From NCBI GenBank assembly GCA_000697335.1, contig JNEM01007286.1:1-35979 (forward strand): 35,979 nucleotides of DNA. Direction: 5' to 3'. The stretch is from Conidiobolus incongruus B7586 (lineage: Eukaryota > Entomophthoromycota > Entomophthoromycetes > Entomophthorales > Conidiobolaceae). The first letter of the stretch is position 1. The number at the start of each line of letters is the position of its first letter. Position numbers and translations under genes: made by a program. Below the pieces are notes generated by a model. It worked only from the letters and a program-made list of their open reading frames with translations. It was not told the DNA's origin and ran no database searches. Below, piece after piece: positions 9,203 through 23,100 of this stretch.

Positions 9203-12064
9203 ATTTTCTTACACATTATCAGATCAACTCAATAATTCACTAGATATACCTTTGTTTATATAAAAATATTCAAAATTGAGCTATAATACTATTAATAACT
9301 TGATTTTAGTTAAACTAAAAAACATTTGATATTATTTTATAATTATTGACTAATACTTAAATTTGATGAATATATTATTATTGAATTTCTAAAAAGGAAT
9401 GAAGTTTTTGATATTAAATATTTAGGTGATAAATAATTTATTCAATAATTTGTATAAGATTATTAAAGAATAATCAAACTATGTTAATTATAAGTCAACT
9501 TGATATTATTTGGCGATTTATGTTAATTGTTAAATTTTATTATTACAGTTTATAAATATAGATAATGTTTTAGAAATAAACTTATAATTGTATTATAATT
9601 CCAAAAATTTTATAAGAGCATAAAATGAGGTAAAATTTGAAAAGTGAGTTAATCGATTTGATATTACATAAAAGTAATTATTCAAATTTTTATCAAAGTT
9701 TAAATTAATTTGGAAATTTAAATAATATTGAATTTTTTATAATTTTTTGTTATATTTCAGAATATATTTATAATATATTAAACATAGTTTTAAATATATT
9801 ATTTTAAAAATTAATTTAGGTCTAATACCTTTTTCAATTCTTTATAATACATTTTTATTATAGTCTAAAATTACACATCTATCAGTTGTTAAATGATGAA
9901 ATGTAAAACTTATTGGATTAATATTAATGATTGTAAACTTTCAACTCTGTTTTCGATCAAATAAAATATTAATAATCCAAATAATGTATGATATTAAATG
10001 ATTAATAGTCCTAAGGTATCATTTTTCATAATATATTAAATAATTTATAAATTACTATATTTATAATAATATTTATTGACCAAGAAAATAACTAAAAGAA
10101 TATCATTTGTATCAACCTTCTAAATATTTAATTTTATATTTTATTAGATATTGATGACATAATTATATTCAAAGTTTAATATTAAAACTTCTATTATATT
10201 AATATTAGGTTTCTTATTAGTCAATTTGATTACTGCTATTAACATAATCATTATTAGATGCATATATCAATTTGGAATCATATTTAAAAATATTTGAATT
10301 ATGGTTTAATTTTATGGTGAAAAATTATTAATTGTGAGGGATAGATACTTAAATTGTAGTATTATTTCATTAATATTCAAAAATTAATGAGAATTTCTTC
10401 AATCACGACAATTATTATTTCTAAATCTATTATGTGATAAAGATTAGATATATAATAGAAATTTTCAATTTATATTGAATGAAACTACATGATAGTTATA
10501 ACTATTGATTTACTTGATTTTTATATACCGAACTAATTATTTATATTATAGTAATTAGAGTGATTGATTAAATATATGTGTATAATTTCAATTCTTTTTC
10601 TCCAATTACACATTTATTTATTTTGAAATATTTAGTCTAGTTAAACAACTTTATGTATTAATTATTCAATATTATATTGGTTAATATTTGAACTATATGA
10701 ATTTATTAGATGCTACTATTGTCATGAAACAAATTATTAAAATATACTTTGATTCGATTTTATTAAAATAGAATCACGATAAAGAGATCAAATAATAATA
10801 GTTATAATTTCTAAGATACTAAAATATAACTGAATGAAAAAACGAAAATGTTAAAGGTATTTAATATATAGCTCTAAACAATATTTTACATTTATGATAA
10901 ATAAGATATTTGAATATCTCAACAAATAAAAATTGTTGGAAATAATTCTCTAATGTGGTATAAAGGCTTATAGTTTATTATAGGTAATACTATCTGATTC
11001 AATTATTAATAAAAGCCATTGTTCAATTAATATTCAATATGAATTTTTGTCTTCATGATACAAATTTTTCGGTATTAAGTTAATAAGTACAAAATGAACT
11101 TGATAAGAACAATTTTTTAATCAAAATATCTAAACAATGTTTATTTTATTGATGTACTTAATAATTGTGAGATTGAGTTAGCATATTTGTTTATTTTTAA
11201 CCTAACGCTTTGCAGAGTTAATTATAGCTTTTTGCGTAGTCAATATTTGTGTAAACTCATTAATTGCATTGTTTTGAAATTTGTAGACTAATTCCATGAT
11301 TTTTAGTTTAAATAACTACTCAATTTTTACTAAGAATTCTTTTTATTCTAATAAATAAAACATGTTTTAAGTATTCAATTCTTTTAAAAGCAACTTTTAA
11401 AAGATATTTCCAAATCAAAAAAAGACATTTAATTGATTTATCCATGTATCTATGTGTTAGGTTAAAGCTTTTTAACATTTACTCATCTAATGAGCCTTAA
11501 GTTCCTATTTGGCTCCAAATTTATGATTGATACTTCTTTTGGATTAACTAAAGGTGGAAAGAAATAATATTAATCAGGTTATCAAATGTTGAACGGAATT
11601 TTTTCATTAAGTATTAATTTCGCGCTAATTTATTGAATAGTAGCGAATTTTAATTTAATTTTAGCCAGTCACATAATTGAAACCTCGAAAATAGAAAAAT
11701 TCATGATCCAATTCAGACAAAACATGTCAATTGCCAATTTTAATCCCACAATACCCACATTTCACCCAACTTCTTTGGATGATCTTTCATTCATCATTTC
11801 AAAATCTGCAACCTTGATATTTCACAAGTGATCATTTCAATTTATTCTGCGTATTTTAATCATAATTAATAGCTCAGGCTAAATATAATTTTATTGATTG
11901 ATTTATATAGTGCCTTTGTATTACGGTTTAATTTATATTTACTATTATCAATGTATTTTTAGTCAAGGTGTCTTTAACTGTTTAAATTATTAATTCATTT
12001 TCAATTCAATATCATTTATTTAACATAACATAATCATAGTTATACTATATCATATCAATACCAA

Positions 12065-15000
12065 ATGAGGATGTCATTTTTAACAAAAGTTAAAACTTTT
12101 ATGCAGACCCAAAATCAGAAAACAGATAAATTACCTCCAAGGACGGTACATTTCAACGAGGATTCAACTACAACATTTCCAGACAATACTATACGAAGTG
12201 CTAAATATACGATATGGAATTTCCTTCCTAAAAATCTATTTATCCAGTTTTCTAATCTTATCAACGTTTACTTTTTAGTTATTTCTATAATTCAATTTAT
12301 TCCAGGGGCTAGTACAGTCGGTCAAATTTCTACACTACTACCATTGTCTATTTTTGTCAGTTTAGCCATTCTTCATGAAGGTTACGATGATTTTAAACGC
12401 CATAAGATGGATTGGAAGGAAAATGAAAGGCTTGTAACTCGACTTTCTAAACCTATTGATTATATGAAAACTTCAACGGATAAAATTCCCCTTTCACCAG
12501 GTCATACATTATCTGAATCAGTGGCTTGTGCAAGTTTGAGAGTTGGAGACATAGTAAAGGTGCACCAAGACGAATGGATTCCTGCAGATATGGTTATTCT
12601 TGGTTCATCTCATCAAGATGGTACATGCTATGTTGAAACTGCATCACTTGATGGAGAGACAAATTTGAAAAAGCTACAGACACTCAAAGAGCTTCAGGAT
12701 CTGTTCCTCTCTGATCCAAGTTTTCATCAATTGAGAGGATATATAAAATTGGAAGAACCCACTTTAGATTTATATTCAATTCAGGGATATTATCATTTAT
12801 CTTCATTTGGATCCTTTCAAGAAGGGAGCCAGATGCCTCTCTCGATTAATCAAGTACTATTAAGGGGAACAGTTCTTAGAAATACACAGTATGTATATGG
12901 TATTGTTGTTTATAGTGGCGAACAATCCAAAGTACGACTCAATGCAACAAAGCATGTTCAAACCAAAATCCCATTCTTGCAGAAAACGATGAATCATCTA
13001 TCATTGATTGCATTTTCATTAGTTTTTATTCTTGCCATAGCTGCAACTTTGATTAATCTCAGTTTCAAAGCCAACTATGTTGCCAATGTAACTTATTTAT
13101 TACATGGAAGAATGCCAGACAGTTGGATCTTAAACTTTTTAAGCTTTATCATTATCCTTAACACGATTGTTCCAATTTCTTTATTTGTCACGATGGAATT
13201 TTGTAAAATTATCCAAGCTTTATTTATTACTCAAGATCTTACAATGTATAACCGTGAGAAGGATACACCTGCTTCGTTCCATACTACACAGCTGAATGAA
13301 GACTTGGGTATGGTATCTTATATCTTTTCTGATAAGACAGGTACACTCACCGAGAATGCGATGTATTTCAGAAGAATGGCGGTAAATGACATTTCATATC
13401 AATTAGAAGAAGAGGCAAGATTGTCAAGGTCAGCATCCAGAAGGAGCATTGATTTTTCTCAGGCAATGCCCCAAGCCACAGCCCTTGTCACTTTCTCCAG
13501 GTACTCCTTTATATTCTGCAGAAGATACAGAGTTCGAAAATGCATTCAAATTTGATCCATCGAATCCTTATACGATGGGTTTAACTTTCGCACTTTGTCA
13601 TGCCGTAGACCCTGAACAAAGTGGTACTCTTCCTCCAAAGTATCGAGCAACATCTCCTGATGAGTTCGCCCTTGTTATCGCTGGTCACCAATTAGGTTTT
13701 ACATTTATGAGACGTACGACAGCCAATATGACCATTTTGAATCCAGCATCAGGAAAAGAGGTCACTTTGACAATCCTCAATTGCCTTGAATTCACTAGTG
13801 CTCGTAAAAAGATGTCTATCGTACTTCAGTTTCCGGATGGAACCATTCGTTTATTGGTCAAAGGTGCTGATTCTGTCATGATACCAAAACTGCATAGTGG
13901 TCATACATCTGAACAAATTACTAAATTGGAGAGCTCCCTCTACAAATACAGTTGCGAGGGGTTAAGAACACTGGTATTTGCATTCAAAGATTTAAACAAG
14001 AAAGACTATGAAGATTGGAAACTGAAGTATGATCAAGCATCTCAAAAAGTAGGTGGAGATTCAGATGAAATAGATGAGTTATGCTCTGATTTAGAAACCG
14101 ATCTAACCTTGTTGGGATGTACTGGGCTTGAGGACCAACTGCAAGAAGGTGTCCCTGAAGCAGTTTCTCTCTTACGCCAAGCTGGAATTAAAATTTGGGT
14201 CTTAACAGGTGACAAGCTTGAAACTGCGATCAACATTGGTCAAGCATGTTCGTTAATTGACCCTCGCTCAGAAATGATTATCTTAGACCATCATTTGGAT
14301 GATCTGAGTCTTCAAATCAAGATAGGGTTAGACAAACTTAAATCTACTTTAACTCCTGATACAGCCGTCAATCAGGATTTTGTTTTGATTATTGATGGTC
14401 AAACATTTGGTATCCTAGATAGTGGTCCTTCTGTTCTTAAAGAGTCGTTTTTAGATTTGGCACTTCAATGTGGAAGTGTGATTCTATGCAGATCATCCCC
14501 ATCTCAAAAAGCTCAAGTAGTGCAAATGGTTCGCAAGAGAACTCCAAAATCCGTCACATTAGCCATTGGAGATGGTGGTAATGATGTTGCGATGATTCAA
14601 CAAGCACATGTCGGTATTGGTATTTCCGGAAATGAAGGTGTAATGGCCGCAAAATCAAGTGATTACGCTATCGCACAGTTTAGCTACCTTTTTCCCCTCT
14701 TATTGGTCCATGGTAGATGGAATTATCATCGAATCACAAGATTTACACTGCTTACATTTTATAAATGTATGGTGTTTTATATGACCCTCTATTTCTATCA
14801 GACTATGACTGGGTTTTCCGGTACTTCTTGGTTTGAAAATTGGTCTTATATTGTATATAATTCAATCTTCACACTACTACCAGCGATTGCTATCGGTACA
14901 TTGGATCAAGATAAACCCAGAAAGTTACTATTATCTAATCCTGAGGATTATTCACAAGTGGGACCACATCACAAGTATTTGAACTGGAAAACTTACATTT

Positions 15001-15473
15001 ATCACATTGGTATGGCTCTAGTGCATGCTTGTATTATCGTACTTCCATATATCGTAATTTTGAAAGATAACTCTTGGGTTTACAGAAATGGAATTCCTCC
15101 TTCAGCTCCGCATATTATTTACATGGGTCAAAGTGTTTACTTGACAGTTGTATTAATTGCTGATCTCAAAGTTGCTGTACTAGCATCACACTATGTTACA
15201 TTTATTCACTTTGGATTCTTTTTAATATCACTTATCGTGTACTTTTGTTTTCAATTTGTTATTTCAGCATTTCGAGGAGACAATCATGGGTTCATTTTAC
15301 ACAATTACATTTACGAAGTCTTAGGATCTCCCACCTTTTGGATATGTTTTATATGGAGTATTGGAACCATTCTATTTTTAGATTATTTAGTTAAAGCAAT
15401 TAATTTACTTTTTTTTGAAAACTCTAAAAATTCCAAATCAGATGGAGAAAAAATAAGTTTAGATTGTTTATAA
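12065..15473 (+). CDS. P4-type ATPase (phospholipid flippase)
   Basis: A P4-ATPase of about 1,122-1,124 residues, full length for the family. It should flip aminophospholipids to the cytosolic leaflet of Golgi, endosomal or plasma membranes. Visible landmarks in order: an N-terminal segment ending NFLPKNLF; membrane helices 1-2 (about 63-104); actuator motif DGETNLK (196-202); helix 4 with the P4-typical PISL (370-373); phosphorylation site DKTGTL (D423); nucleotide-binding motifs ATSPDEF and KGAD; LTGDK; hinge GDGGND (822-827); then six C-terminal helices starting after HGRWNYHRI. The reading frame changes around 13423-13462 in the poorly conserved region after DKTGTL. An intron of 40 bp (13423-13462) or 34 bp (13429-13462) restores it; both have non-consensus donors (GTCAAG or GTCAGC). 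The ATG at 12065 is the first in frame; M3 is an alternative. Subclass is not certain. Flippases usually need a Cdc50-type partner, not encoded here. Confidence 0.97.
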
Positions 15474-16335
15474 CTAAATCATTGTTTAATAATAAAAAGT
15501 ATTATATATTTAAATTCAATACAACAATCTCTTCAAATAGTTTTTTATTTGATATTTTTCTCAAAATAGATTTTGCAGAATTAATTTTATTTGTACTCTA
15601 ATTGATGAAATTTTTCATGAAATTTTTTCTTTATATTTTAAAATTTCTATTAGTTATAAAACAATAATCACATTGATTATGAACTAGTATTCAGGTAAAT
15701 AACTTTGGATTTTCCTTTAAATTTTGTATTATACGAGAGCAAAATATCATTTATTCCAATTCACATTTACATTTTGATTATCTATTAAGAATATTTAGTT
15801 TTAAAAAATAATTAAGTTTTATACAATTTTAGGTATTTTGCTATAATAAAATAGAAATTATATATTATCGATGATATAGATAGAAGTTTAATACAAAATT
15901 AATAGAATCACATTATTTTTTAGAGAATAACTTACATAAGTTATAATGGTAATTATTATATTAAGATTGAACACACTTGTATTTGACTTTTCAAGATTTG
16001 TAAGATTGACATTTTAATTGTACATTTCATTCAACACTATTTCAATTTTAACTCTGAACTGTGTATTATATGATTTTTACTTGATTTATTAATGAGTTTG
16101 TGACATATTTTATTGTTAAATATGTTTTATTTTTACAATAAAATAATTATTGAGTATATGCTATGAATCAATCATCTGAGCTTGATATTAATTGAAAGGC
16201 TGACAATTTTAAAAGATATTGGTAAGATATTATTCGATAATTGATTTAAATGAATTTCAATTATTTTAATATATTTCTCACAGTGATACCAAGAGTTGAT
16301 ATATTTGATAATAAATATGAACATATACATCACCT
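15474..16335. other. Convergent intergenic region
   Basis: AT-rich spacer between the stop codons of the plus-strand flippase and the minus-strand PRP31. AATAAA-like words just after the flippase stop (about 15488) could serve polyadenylation. I see no gene or RNA. Confidence 0.7.
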
Positions 16336-17976
16336 TTAATTCTTATTATTTTTGTCGACATAAAGGAATTTCCTATTCTTAAAATATTTATCTTTGGCAC
16401 CTTCAGGTTTAGGTTGTCTAAGTTCTGGATTTTCCAATTCAATACCTTGTGCAGGAGTAAATGACAGAGAGGTAGTAAACCCAGAAGCATTGGCAGTAGC
16501 ATTCATAATTGCCTTGTGGCGCTTATTAATTGTACCCTTAATACGAGGATCCGCAACAGCTGCTCTGACTTTACCATTACTGGTACCAATCATACCAAGC
16601 CCTTCAGAGGAATCAATACCCATGGCTTCTTCTTCAGCGACACCAAATGCCATACGGTTTCGAGCTTTTTGAAGTTCAGTGATTGCATACGCTTCTTTAG
16701 CTTTGCGAATTCTGCGACCTGCTCTACGTTTCTTGGGGCCATCATCTGGTACAGGTAAAGCTTTGACATTTTTGCTAGGTGGTGGTTCAATTAAACGCTC
16801 CATTCGTTTATCTGCTTCCTCACGGAATTTACGGCCAACTGAACCATCAGGTGCTTCTTGGGAAAGATCAATTCTGGCTGCTAATGCGCACCTATGCAAT
16901 AATCAGTATAAATTGATAAATGATCTCAATGTAATGTAAAAACTTACTTGGCTGAGAGAATTCTCACAAATTTATTTCTCAAATCTGGTGGACTGGCCTG
17001 AATAATTGGTGCACTATAAATGAGACCTTCGTGAGCTTTATTGCTCACTCTAGATAGACCAGTTGCAACTAATCGATTGGCACCCAGTGTTTGAATGTTA
17101 CAAGATGGAATCTTACATAAAGCAGCGATACCACCAGCTACGCCCATTAGCTTAGCTGCTGTTCTAGTACCAATAATAGCAGAAAGATTAGGCGCAATAA
17201 ATGTCATACGAGATTCAACATAATTAAGGATTTTGGTTCTATCATCGTCTAGATCTAAGGCAAGTTGAGCAGCTTCCAATACATGTGCTAACTGTGTCTC
17301 GGAGAGGGGTTTACCAACCGTGGCAGCTCCTTGAATGTTGACAATCATGATAGTTCCAGAAGGTAAAATCGGCTTCAAATCAACTTTACTCAAATCCATT
17401 TCATTGCCAATCGCTTTAACTGTTCTTGCATAATCTAAAGGGTTAGGGACTAATTGCTCCAATTCAGGAAATCGCGCAGCATAATGATCTCTAAGATACT
17501 AGAAATACAAGGTTAATATAGTCAAAATTAAAGTTGACAATAAAAATATACCTTATGAATAACTACAATTTCATTATCTATTTCAACAGTTAAATTGTTT
17601 GCAGAAATAATTAACTGGTATTCTGGATCTTGTTCTATTGTACTTGTGAGCTGTAAATTATGTTCTTTAGGTTGGTCATTAATTTTCTATAAAGGAAAAA
17701 TTAATTAAATGAATATATGTAAATTCAAAATATGTATAATACCTTCATAATTTCTTCATAATTTTCAGTAAATTTTAATTTTGAAATTTTATAAATACTT
17801 TTAATTATTTCGTCTTTAGTATTAGTGTTATTAGTAGTATCATTAGTAACGGTTTTCGTGTTATTAACCAAATCATATGAACTGAATTTAGATTCTGTGG
17901 TGGGGGTTTCATTAGTTTGTTCGGTTTCGGATACATCAGAATCTAAGTTGGCTAATAAATCATCGATATCAGACAT
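16336..17976 (-). CDS. PRP31: U4/U6 snRNP splicing factor Prp31
   Basis: Four exons: 17743-17976, 17552-17686, 16948-17498 and 16336-16891. They join in frame to 491 residues, the usual size for Prp31. Introns are 56, 53 and 56 bp with clean GT...AG ends (GTATTA, GTATAT, GTAAGT). Prp31 binds the U4 snRNA 5' stem-loop and holds the U4/U6.U5 tri-snRNP together for pre-mRNA splicing in the nucleus. The acidic start MSDIDDLLANLDSD is typical. The Nop domain is clear (about 225-345), including IIGTRTAAKLMGVAGG and CKIPSCNIQTLGA. It is followed by the Prp31 C-terminal domain with PPPSKNVKALP, KKRRAGRRIRKAKEAYA and a Lys-rich end. The neighbour RAM2 lies upstream on the same strand, 557 bp away, and is presumably transcribed separately. 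Confidence 0.98.
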
Positions 17977-18533
17977 TATAGAATATAATTAATCTATCAA
18001 AATTTATAATTTTTAAAACAAGAATTTGTTCAAACTGATAATCCAATCCTTATACTAATAAATGTAGTAATTACTATTATGGGATTATATTTTCTAATCT
18101 GTTTCATTTGATATGTCAGCATTTAATAAAATAAAACTTAATAATTAAATATGATTATTTGATATTTTTTTAGAAAATGGTATCATTGAGTAAATTCAAA
18201 TGATCGAATTTCAATACTTGATTATTCTTTAAAACGAAAGATAACAACATATTTAAATTGCCTAATTTCAATTTATAACAAATTCAAACACACTCTACTT
18301 GTATTACTAAGTTATAAAGTAGTAAATTTGATCACTACTCCGTTATATTATTCTTAAACTTTCATAATAGTGTAACTAAATACAAATGTCAAATCAATCT
18401 TTATATTCAGTTTATTCTTGTTTATAATGAAGTAATTATTGATGATTGAAATATTTTGCTCTATAATAGCCAAAAATACAAATATAATTAGGTTAAACAT
18501 GATTGAATTTATTAATTCGATGAATATTATAAA
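17977..18533. other. Intergenic region between RAM2 and PRP31
   Basis: This 557-bp AT-rich stretch should hold the PRP31 promoter (near 17977-18150) and the RAM2 3' UTR (near 18400-18533). I recognise no specific element. Confidence 0.6.
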
Positions 18534-19903
18534 TCATTGCTTATTAATATCCAAATCATCCAATGGGATAGGTTTCTCATCTATTAATTTGGCTAATTCT
18601 TCCTTTCTAAAATTCCAATATTTGGCTCTGATAATATCTCTCTTAGTCAATTGTTCAGCCAACTAAAATTATTATTGTTAAAATAGTTAATAATTAAAAT
18701 AATCAAACTAAATACCTGTAGAGCCAGTTGACCATGATCTTGATTTTGGGTAGATTTGAATGATTCTACATATGTTTCAAATTCAAAATCTGCAAAAAAT
18801 TTGGAAGAAATAGGGGGAGTTTGTGATTTGATGGTATCAATTGCTTCCAGTAACTTTGGTAAAGAATTTCCTTTGAAATAATGTCGAATTATGCTAAATC
18901 AATTAATATTAATATTTTTCATTGATATAATAAAATGTTATGTGGTACGAGGGTAAATAGTTCCATGAGCATTCGTTATGAGGAGCCATTTGTATTTTAG
19001 AAATGGTATATCTATTTAAATATTTAATAAACAATTGATAGATTAAAATAACAATATATTAATTACTTGATTTCATTTTCTAAAATTTCATCAGTGAGTT
19101 TTTTGGGACGCTGAGTTAAGATATAAAATCGCTGATTCCAAGCAGAGTTATTTCTAATATCAGATTCAATCATTTCATTAACGAATTCTAATTCTTCATC
19201 CCATGTATTAAATGTTCTAACCACCCATTGACTAATTTTTTTGGAAATAAATTAAGTCATAACATTATTAAGTTGACTATAATAATTACCTATAACTCCA
19301 AGCATGAAAATTTTTAGAATCCTCCTCCAATACATTTCTTAAGAATTTTCTTTCAAACTTAGATTCCTTTAAATGTCCAATTACAAATTGGCGATGTTGC
19401 CTTCAAAAAAATTAATTCAATATGCAATATTTCTAAAATATTAAATATTCACCATAATTGATAACATTTTGGATTTTCTTCAACCAAATTATTTAAAAAT
19501 TCCAACTCTTTCAATAAGTCTATCTTTAAATTTAATATCAACTTCTGTCTATATAGCCTAGTGCAAACATTAACTCAAGTTTGTTATATGACATTAAGTT
19601 TGAATAATACCAAACAGTATAATGAGCTGGATTTAAAAGGATCACTTCTTCAGTAAGCTTTAAAGCTCTTTCACTCTGTTCATCTTTTTGAACAATAGCT
19701 CGAAAGTAATCCATCGTATTTTTATCTAAGAACAAGTTTTAAAATTGATTTTAAATACATATATTATCAGAGATATTACATTCATGTGAATAAGCAATTG
19801 GGACTATAGGGTTGGGACCTTCGTCTTGTTCAATAGGAACAATATCACTCCATTCTGGGCGTTCGTTGAATGGAACGAATTCTTCATATTGCGTTTCTGC
19901 CAT
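18534..19903 (-). CDS. RAM2: Protein farnesyltransferase/geranylgeranyltransferase I alpha subunit
   Basis: Eight exons: 19780-19903, 19611-19725, 19453-19557, 19290-19400, 19067-19231, 18949-19011, 18716-18893 and 18534-18662. They join to 990 bases, a 329-residue protein (yeast Ram2 is 316). Seven introns are 52-58 bp, all GT...AG. The subunit pairs with the Ram1 or Cdc43 beta subunit to prenylate CaaX cysteines of Ras, Rho and a-factor-type proteins. Visible features are the N-terminal FNERPEWSDI, the MDYFRAI segment, and successive helical PFTA repeats each built round a W: NPAHYTVW, NPKCYQLWQHRQ, SKNFHAWSYSQWVVRTF, DIRNNSAWNQRFY and APHNECSWNYL. SYSQ in the fourth unit is usually SYRQ in homologues; the Ser codon spans a splice junction (AG|T). 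The C-terminus is less conserved. Confidence 0.97.
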
Positions 19904-20174
19904 ATTATAATAAAATAATTCTTAAATAATTAAATTAACAATTATCTGATGTCACACTCTCCAATGTTAAATGGATATGAATTGATTTTATTTTTATGGG
20001 ACTATCTAGTACAGGTTTACTAAATTTAATCTGTAAAAATAATGTTTTATTTTGAACTGATATAACAATTTAACTACAGTTATAATATATCAAAAAACTG
20101 ATAAAAATATACTTAATGAATTTATTATTTTTGTTAATATGATCACTAAATGATGAAATACAATTAGTTATTGA

Positions 20175-23100
20175 CTAATTCCAATGATTCACATATTCAA
20201 ATATTTTACCATAGCAACTGAAGAAGAGAGGAAAGAAAGGTGATAACTGATCTAAACTTATACATAGAATGTCCTGAATGGGTCTCAAAAATCCTTTCAT
20301 TTGTTTCAGTTTTTGTTTGGATGGAAGTGTAAATTCAAATTGATTAGATAGTTCCAAGTCGACATTATTATTCGTGAATTGAATATATGCCCATATTGAT
20401 TTGTTAAGAATTTGTCCAATTTCAATACATGTAATCTCGGGCGTCATATAGTAAAGGTAGTTAAGTGGGGAGGTGATGAGGTTCGATTGAGTTAAGCATA
20501 GGATAAGTTTTTGTGTCAAATATAAATACACTGGAAAATCCCTCGTCGTCGATTTTTTGATACTTTGACCTTCAAATCGTCCTTTACTATTCCAGAAAGA
20601 AGTCAAAGAAATCAGCAAAGTTAGAAAAATTTTGGAAGTTTTAGTCAATGGTTCTTTGTGGGTAGTTGACAGTAGTAAAAATTCCATCAGGTAAGAATGT
20701 GTAACGAATTTGCTCAAAAGTTCCCATTCAGGAATAGCTGATGGAATTACGGTATATTTCTTTTTAAATAAGTCAAAATCCCCTTTGTTAAATGGCGTGC
20801 ATTGATATTGAATAGTGAGGTATCGAATAAAAACGTTATATATCGTGGGAGAATCATTGAACATTTTCAAAACACTAAGAAGATCATTGAGATTGGCGAA
20901 TTGCTCATTGGTTGGATTGGGAAACTGTGGGAAATAGCAAGTAGAGTCGGCTTCCTTGAGTTGATTTCGGTAATTCTTTTTGTACCTTGGAAGATCTGTA
21001 TGCATAGCTCCTGTTCCACGATCTGAAATAGCAAATTCTCTATTGGCTTGTAGAAGATTAATTTTCATGGGTTCTATCAATGGTAAATTGGTTATAGAGT
21101 TTTGCGACTCGATATAGGAGAATAGTTGATCAACAAACAATGATGCAATATGTTCACTGCAACCTTTTTGACTAAGAATATAAAATAATTGCTTAGTGGA
21201 TTGAAACAAAGGACTTGGTTCATGATTTAATTTATATTGAACCCTTTGGTTAAATGAATCAAATAAACAATCTACAGTGAATTTAACTATCCTTTTCAGG
21301 GATATTAACGAGATATTGTTTTGAAATTTCAAGAAAAATAAGGTGAAGATAATACCGTGATGCCCAGTGTTCATGTCAAGTTTAGACACATAATTAAGTA
21401 AAACACTACAATCAAAGAGGCTATTATGTTCTAATGGGAATTTTCTAGATGCAAATAAAAACGTAAAACTTTCGAGGACTTGATTTTGAAGAGATGAGTC
21501 GAGTTGTTTGAATTGATGGGGCCATTTCCCGAGAACTGAGTTTTATCAATTGAATAAGAAGCTTTATGTGTATTAGATTCGATAACCAAATTCAACAATG
21601 GATTGTACAAAGTTTGTCCTAACGGGTGATAATGATACTCCGGAACACTGACATCATTCATAAACTGATTAAAAAATCCGGGCGCTTACAATTGATGTGC
21701 CGGATTAAATAATGCTTCGAACAGTTCAGTACGAAAAGATATAAAATCCTGCTCATTTAAAGTCATTTTAGATCTAGTATGTGATAGTATTGATTGTGTA
21801 TGACTGTAAATTGTAGCAAGCTGTTCATGAGATGATGGTGGGTCCAAAGTTTGGTCTGTAGGAGGAGGACGGGTTTTTAAAGAAGAATATATCTGTACTT
21901 GTTTAGATATGTTGCAAACTAATTCAAATCTGACATCTAATAAATTGTTAATGTACTCTTTCAGCTTATTTGTCAAGGTATCATTCTTGCTACCAAACTG
22001 TTGATATATATTTTGAATCGATTGAATGACTCGATCCAAATAAACTATCAACCAATATATCTCTTATTACAATGCTGATGTATTTAGAATCACCTAAATT
22101 ACAATAATAAAAGAATGATGAATCCTCAAGAGATTTTACTAGTATGCTACCCGTATTCGAATCTTTGACTGAAGGAATGAAAAATCCTATAGAGCTCTCA
22201 TTAATATAAGGTATTATACTATCCTCGATAGATTTAAGAGAAAGCATTTCCAATCCATGTCTTAAAACACCTATATATGATGTTAATATTAGTATATTGC
22301 AAATAAACACTTGTTTACCATAAAAACAGTGAGGAAGAGCTTTCATGACATATATAAATGAATAAAGTAATTCATATCCAACATCTATTAACAATTGAGT
22401 TATATAAAATATTAATTTTAAGTGAATGATTTGCCGAGATAATCTGAGGTAGCAAAATCTATTTTTTGACTAAAGTTGAGTTTTATAACTACATGCATAA
22501 GAGCTAAAAAAGTCTGAATAACTGATTGACTAAATTTCTGGTCGTGTTGGTTATTTCTTATGAGAAGTGCTAAATCTAATTTTGCAAAAAGTCGATGCGA
22601 TTCGTCCGATTGATTATTAGATTTGTCGGCATGAAGCATTTGTATTAAATAAAGGGCCAGCAACTTATTAGGTGAGCATTGTATTAGATAATTCGCTAGC
22701 CATAGAAGATTTTTGGTTGGATCACTACTTTTACAGTTATCATCCAAAATATACTAGGCTAGTATTTTAATTTTTCAAAGAAATTAAATCCTTGGCTTGA
22801 GAAATTTACCTGATATACGATGTTTGGAAGGAATGTTTGGCTTAACCTTTCGGGAATAGCATCTATGATGATTTTAGAGAATGATTAATTTAATCTGATA
22901 TCACGTAGCTCTTGTTTGATATTGAATTGGTCTAAATGAGTTTGACAAGATAAATATGATTTATTTTGCCACTCTTTTTGATAGTGGAAGTCGAGTGCTT
23001 TACAAGTTTGTAAATTAACATAACTTTGTGTATCAAACATTAGAACTAAAAGCACCTGAATGTAGCCCATACTAAATAGCCATTAGTATAGAATCAAAAT

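Larger units (their letters stand above)
7517..12064. other. Large AT-rich intergenic desert
   Basis: About 4.5 kb without a supportable gene. The first 100 bases probably hold the 3' UTR of ECL1 copy B. The open frame at 8267-8452 is an AT-biased artefact without features. A 9-bp pyrimidine tandem repeat (9119-9145) and a hairpin (9176-9202) are annotated separately. The last 500 bases (about 11560-12064) are less AT-rich and probably hold the flippase promoter. Confidence 0.65.

Noticed and set aside
16394-16939. Plus-strand open frames opposite PRP31
   Set aside because: They are shadows of the conserved PRP31 coding exon on the other strand.
22885-23070. Separate short gene starting MGYIQVLL
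   Set aside because: It is an internal exon of the larger minus-strand gene: splice sites on both sides give consistent phase with neighbouring exons.
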